A stretch of DNA of 64,000 bases from Tyto alba. Its lineage: Eukaryota > Chordata > Aves > Strigiformes > Tytonidae. The stretch spans positions 21,119,819 to 21,183,818 of the forward strand of contig NW_024881316.1 of assembly GCF_018691265.1 (NCBI RefSeq). The letters run 5' to 3'. A program made the position numbers and the translations under genes. Positions 62,539 through 64,000 of the stretch are shown piece by piece. Below the pieces are notes generated by a model. That model did not search any database. It saw only the letters and a list, made by a program, of their open reading frames with translations, and had not been told where the DNA came from. How positions within the stretch are numbered: the first letter of the stretch is position 1; each line of letters begins with the position of its first letter.

Positions 62539-62584
62539 CCAATAAAATATTCCATATCATGGAACGTCATGCTCACTATATAAG
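62539..62584 (+). promoter_or_regulatory. LTR promoter: CCAAT and TATATAAG
   Basis: AATTGGCCAAT followed 34 bases later by TATATAAGGGAGG. A canonical TATA box at this position in an ERVL-type LTR predicts a start near 62610. Confidence 0.75.
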
Positions 62585-62776
62585 GGAGGGGTGGTTGGGA
62601 AGGAGCTCTCTCGCTTCCGGGATTGTGATTGTGGGATCTTGGTATCTTGGGGTCGCTGGCCGGGAACGGGCTGGATATTGGTTAGCGGGTGGTGAGCAAT
62701 TACGCTGTACATTGCCTGTTTATATATTTCTTTTTGTTTTCCCCATCATCGTCATTGTTCTTGTTTTATTGCCATT

Positions 62777-62782
62777 ATTAAA
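62777..62782 (+). promoter_or_regulatory. LTR polyadenylation signal ATTAAA
   Basis: ATTAAA in TTATTAAACTG, about 190 bases past the TATA box, gives an R region of normal size. It is shared with the older copy at 20862-20867. Confidence 0.65.
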
Positions 62783-62915
62783 CTGTTCTTATCTCAGCCT
62801 GCTAGTCTCCCTTCACCCTTCTAATTCCCTCCCCCATTCCCAGGTGGGGAGGGGGAAGGGAGGGTGACCATCTGAGGTGGTTTGTTGCCGACCAGGCTCA
62901 AACCACAACAGCAAA

Positions 62916-64000
62916 TCAAGCTTAATTTGCATACCTACAAAATTATTTCAAAATCTGTTTTTTAATCTTTCATCAAGAAAATAATATAATGAGGAAAGAG
63001 TTTCAGCCTTTATGCACAAAGATGGAAATGATCTACATCTTCTTTGGATATAGCAACATACTACAGTGGACACTGAATGAACATGTTCAGAAATCTGACA
63101 TATGGATACCATCAGCATGATGTCCATTACAGCTTAATTTTGTCTTCCTAGAAATCTCTCCATGGGTCTTTGTGCAGTGTGTATGTGTGTGCATGCATGC
63201 TTGTATGTATGTGTGAGCAAATATGCCTACATGCAAGTTGTACATATATAGTTCTACACCCTTTGTATTTGTCACAAATGGAAAAATAGAAAATGGGTGT
63301 GTTATGAGTTTCAGGTCAACATCAGTAAGTCCTTTATCCTTATAGGGAGTTGGTCCCCCTTTCTTTTGCAAATGAAGTAGTTTGTGTTCCTGAGTTACAT
63401 TAAAAAATTGCATAGAATTAATTTTTTTTTAGTTTTTTTTTTTTTTTACTCTTTCGATTCAGTGATATATATTGTTTTAATAACAGTATACATTTTTATA
63501 ATTATTAATGTTTAGTGTATAATTTGACTAATATCCTGTTCATTGAAAACGTAGAAGCTTAATTAAATGTTTGTTAGTTGTAAAGATATTTGAAGGTGTG
63601 CAGTATCACATGTAATAGTGTAGAGTGTGGATCTTGAAGTAATTCAGAAGATAACCGATAATCAGTGCAGTTGACAATAAAAAATACTTATCCTGACATA
63701 TCTAGATGAAAATATATCATTGATTGCCCATGAAAATGACAATAAGCTATGACCAAAACTTTATCCTGATCAAATATTCAACATATAAAGAACAATATCT
63801 TAAATTTTTCTGGTTTTCAAACTGTTTTTTAATGTATTAATTGTTATTAAATGAAACATTAAGGATTCTGGTTTTATCAATCTTGATGTCATTACAGCAC
63901 AAAAACACTGGGTAATCTAGTTGTTTTTTTAAAAAAAAAACCTGCACAGATAATATCTATAAATGATTTAAGATAGGTTGTGCATGGTTTCTATTTACAC
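62916..64000. other. Intron, no gene seen
   Basis: AT-rich with a TG/TATG-rich stretch at 63175-63216 and T tracts at 63422-63449. The minus frame at 63087-63413 crosses the microsatellite and is not considered coding. Confidence 0.5.
63175..63216. repeat. TG/TATG microsatellite
   Basis: GTGTGTATGTGTGTGCATGC then ATGCTTGTATGTATGTGTGA, an interrupted dinucleotide-tetranucleotide repeat. Confidence 0.82.

Larger units (their letters stand above)
62307..62915 (+). mobile_element. ERVL-type solo LTR with intact 5-bp target-site duplication
   Basis: The LTR covers 62312-62910 (599 bp), starts TGTCTTGGTTTGGGCTGAAA and ends CTCAAACCACAACA, with GCAAA on both sides (62307-62311 and 62911-62915). 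It contains CCAAT (62539-62543), TATATAAG (62577-62584) and ATTAAA (62777-62782) in the correct order on the + strand. It is the best-preserved LTR of its family here and in sense orientation to the EGF exon, so it is the one most able to act as a promoter or polyadenylation site. No internal retroviral sequence is left. The 110-codon frame across it is a by-product. Confidence 0.94.

Noticed and set aside
62535..62867. 110-codon + frame as a membrane protein
   Set aside because: It is fully inside the 599-bp LTR and crosses its TATA box and polyadenylation signal.
1..64000. tRNA, rRNA, CRISPR arrays or bacterial-type operons
   Set aside because: No cloverleaf, conserved rRNA segments, regularly spaced repeats or gene clusters seen; the content is vertebrate intronic DNA.

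Overview
This window looks like a piece of an AT-rich intron of a large vertebrate gene, most probably from a bird outside the chicken lineage. The evidence is the repeat content. CR1 LINEs are present on both strands and keep their typical 3' ends. There are solo LTRs of ERVL type with 5-bp target-site duplications, of the kind abundant in Neoaves. No SINE or LINE-1 signature was seen. There are no operons, tRNA, rRNA or CRISPR features. Nearly all open reading frames listed by position are chance frames or lie inside repeats.

Only one host coding segment can be supported. It is a 105-bp exon at 7535-7639 on the + strand, with a good acceptor and donor, phase 1 at both ends. It encodes the end of one EGF-like repeat and most of the next. 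Everything else in 64 kb appears to be flanking intron. One EGF exon in such a large gene-poor stretch fits a giant extracellular-matrix or receptor gene. EYS is one candidate, but this is inference and was not checked by a search.

Layout: 1-570 is intron. 571 to about 5030 is a nearly full-length but broken CR1 on the minus strand. 5031-15173 is intron with the EGF exon and poly-A tracts. A CR1 3' end lies at 15174-15290. Three copies of a roughly 1-kb LTR lie on the minus strand, at about 18640-19596, 23479-24500 and 59388-60462. The last two are flanked by perfect 5-bp duplications, and all three share the same CCAAT plus TATTTAAG promoter block. Shorter ERVL-type LTRs lie at 20433-20995 (+), 37031-37583 (-, inserted into a CR1) and 62312-62910 (+, perfect 5-bp duplication GCAAA, the best preserved). 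More CR1 pieces lie at about 31085-32325, 34483-34862, 36543-36712, 36725-38080 and 53397-53545. A near-perfect 33-bp-arm inverted repeat next to a TA microsatellite lies at 40491-40654.

The host exon would be spliced on the + strand. The 1-kb LTRs and the large CR1 are antisense to it, while the 62312 LTR is in sense. No new multi-gene system was found. The items most worth a second look are the 1-kb LTR family with its apparently very long R region, the mosaic first copy, the hairpin at 40491, and the identity of the gene that owns the EGF exon.
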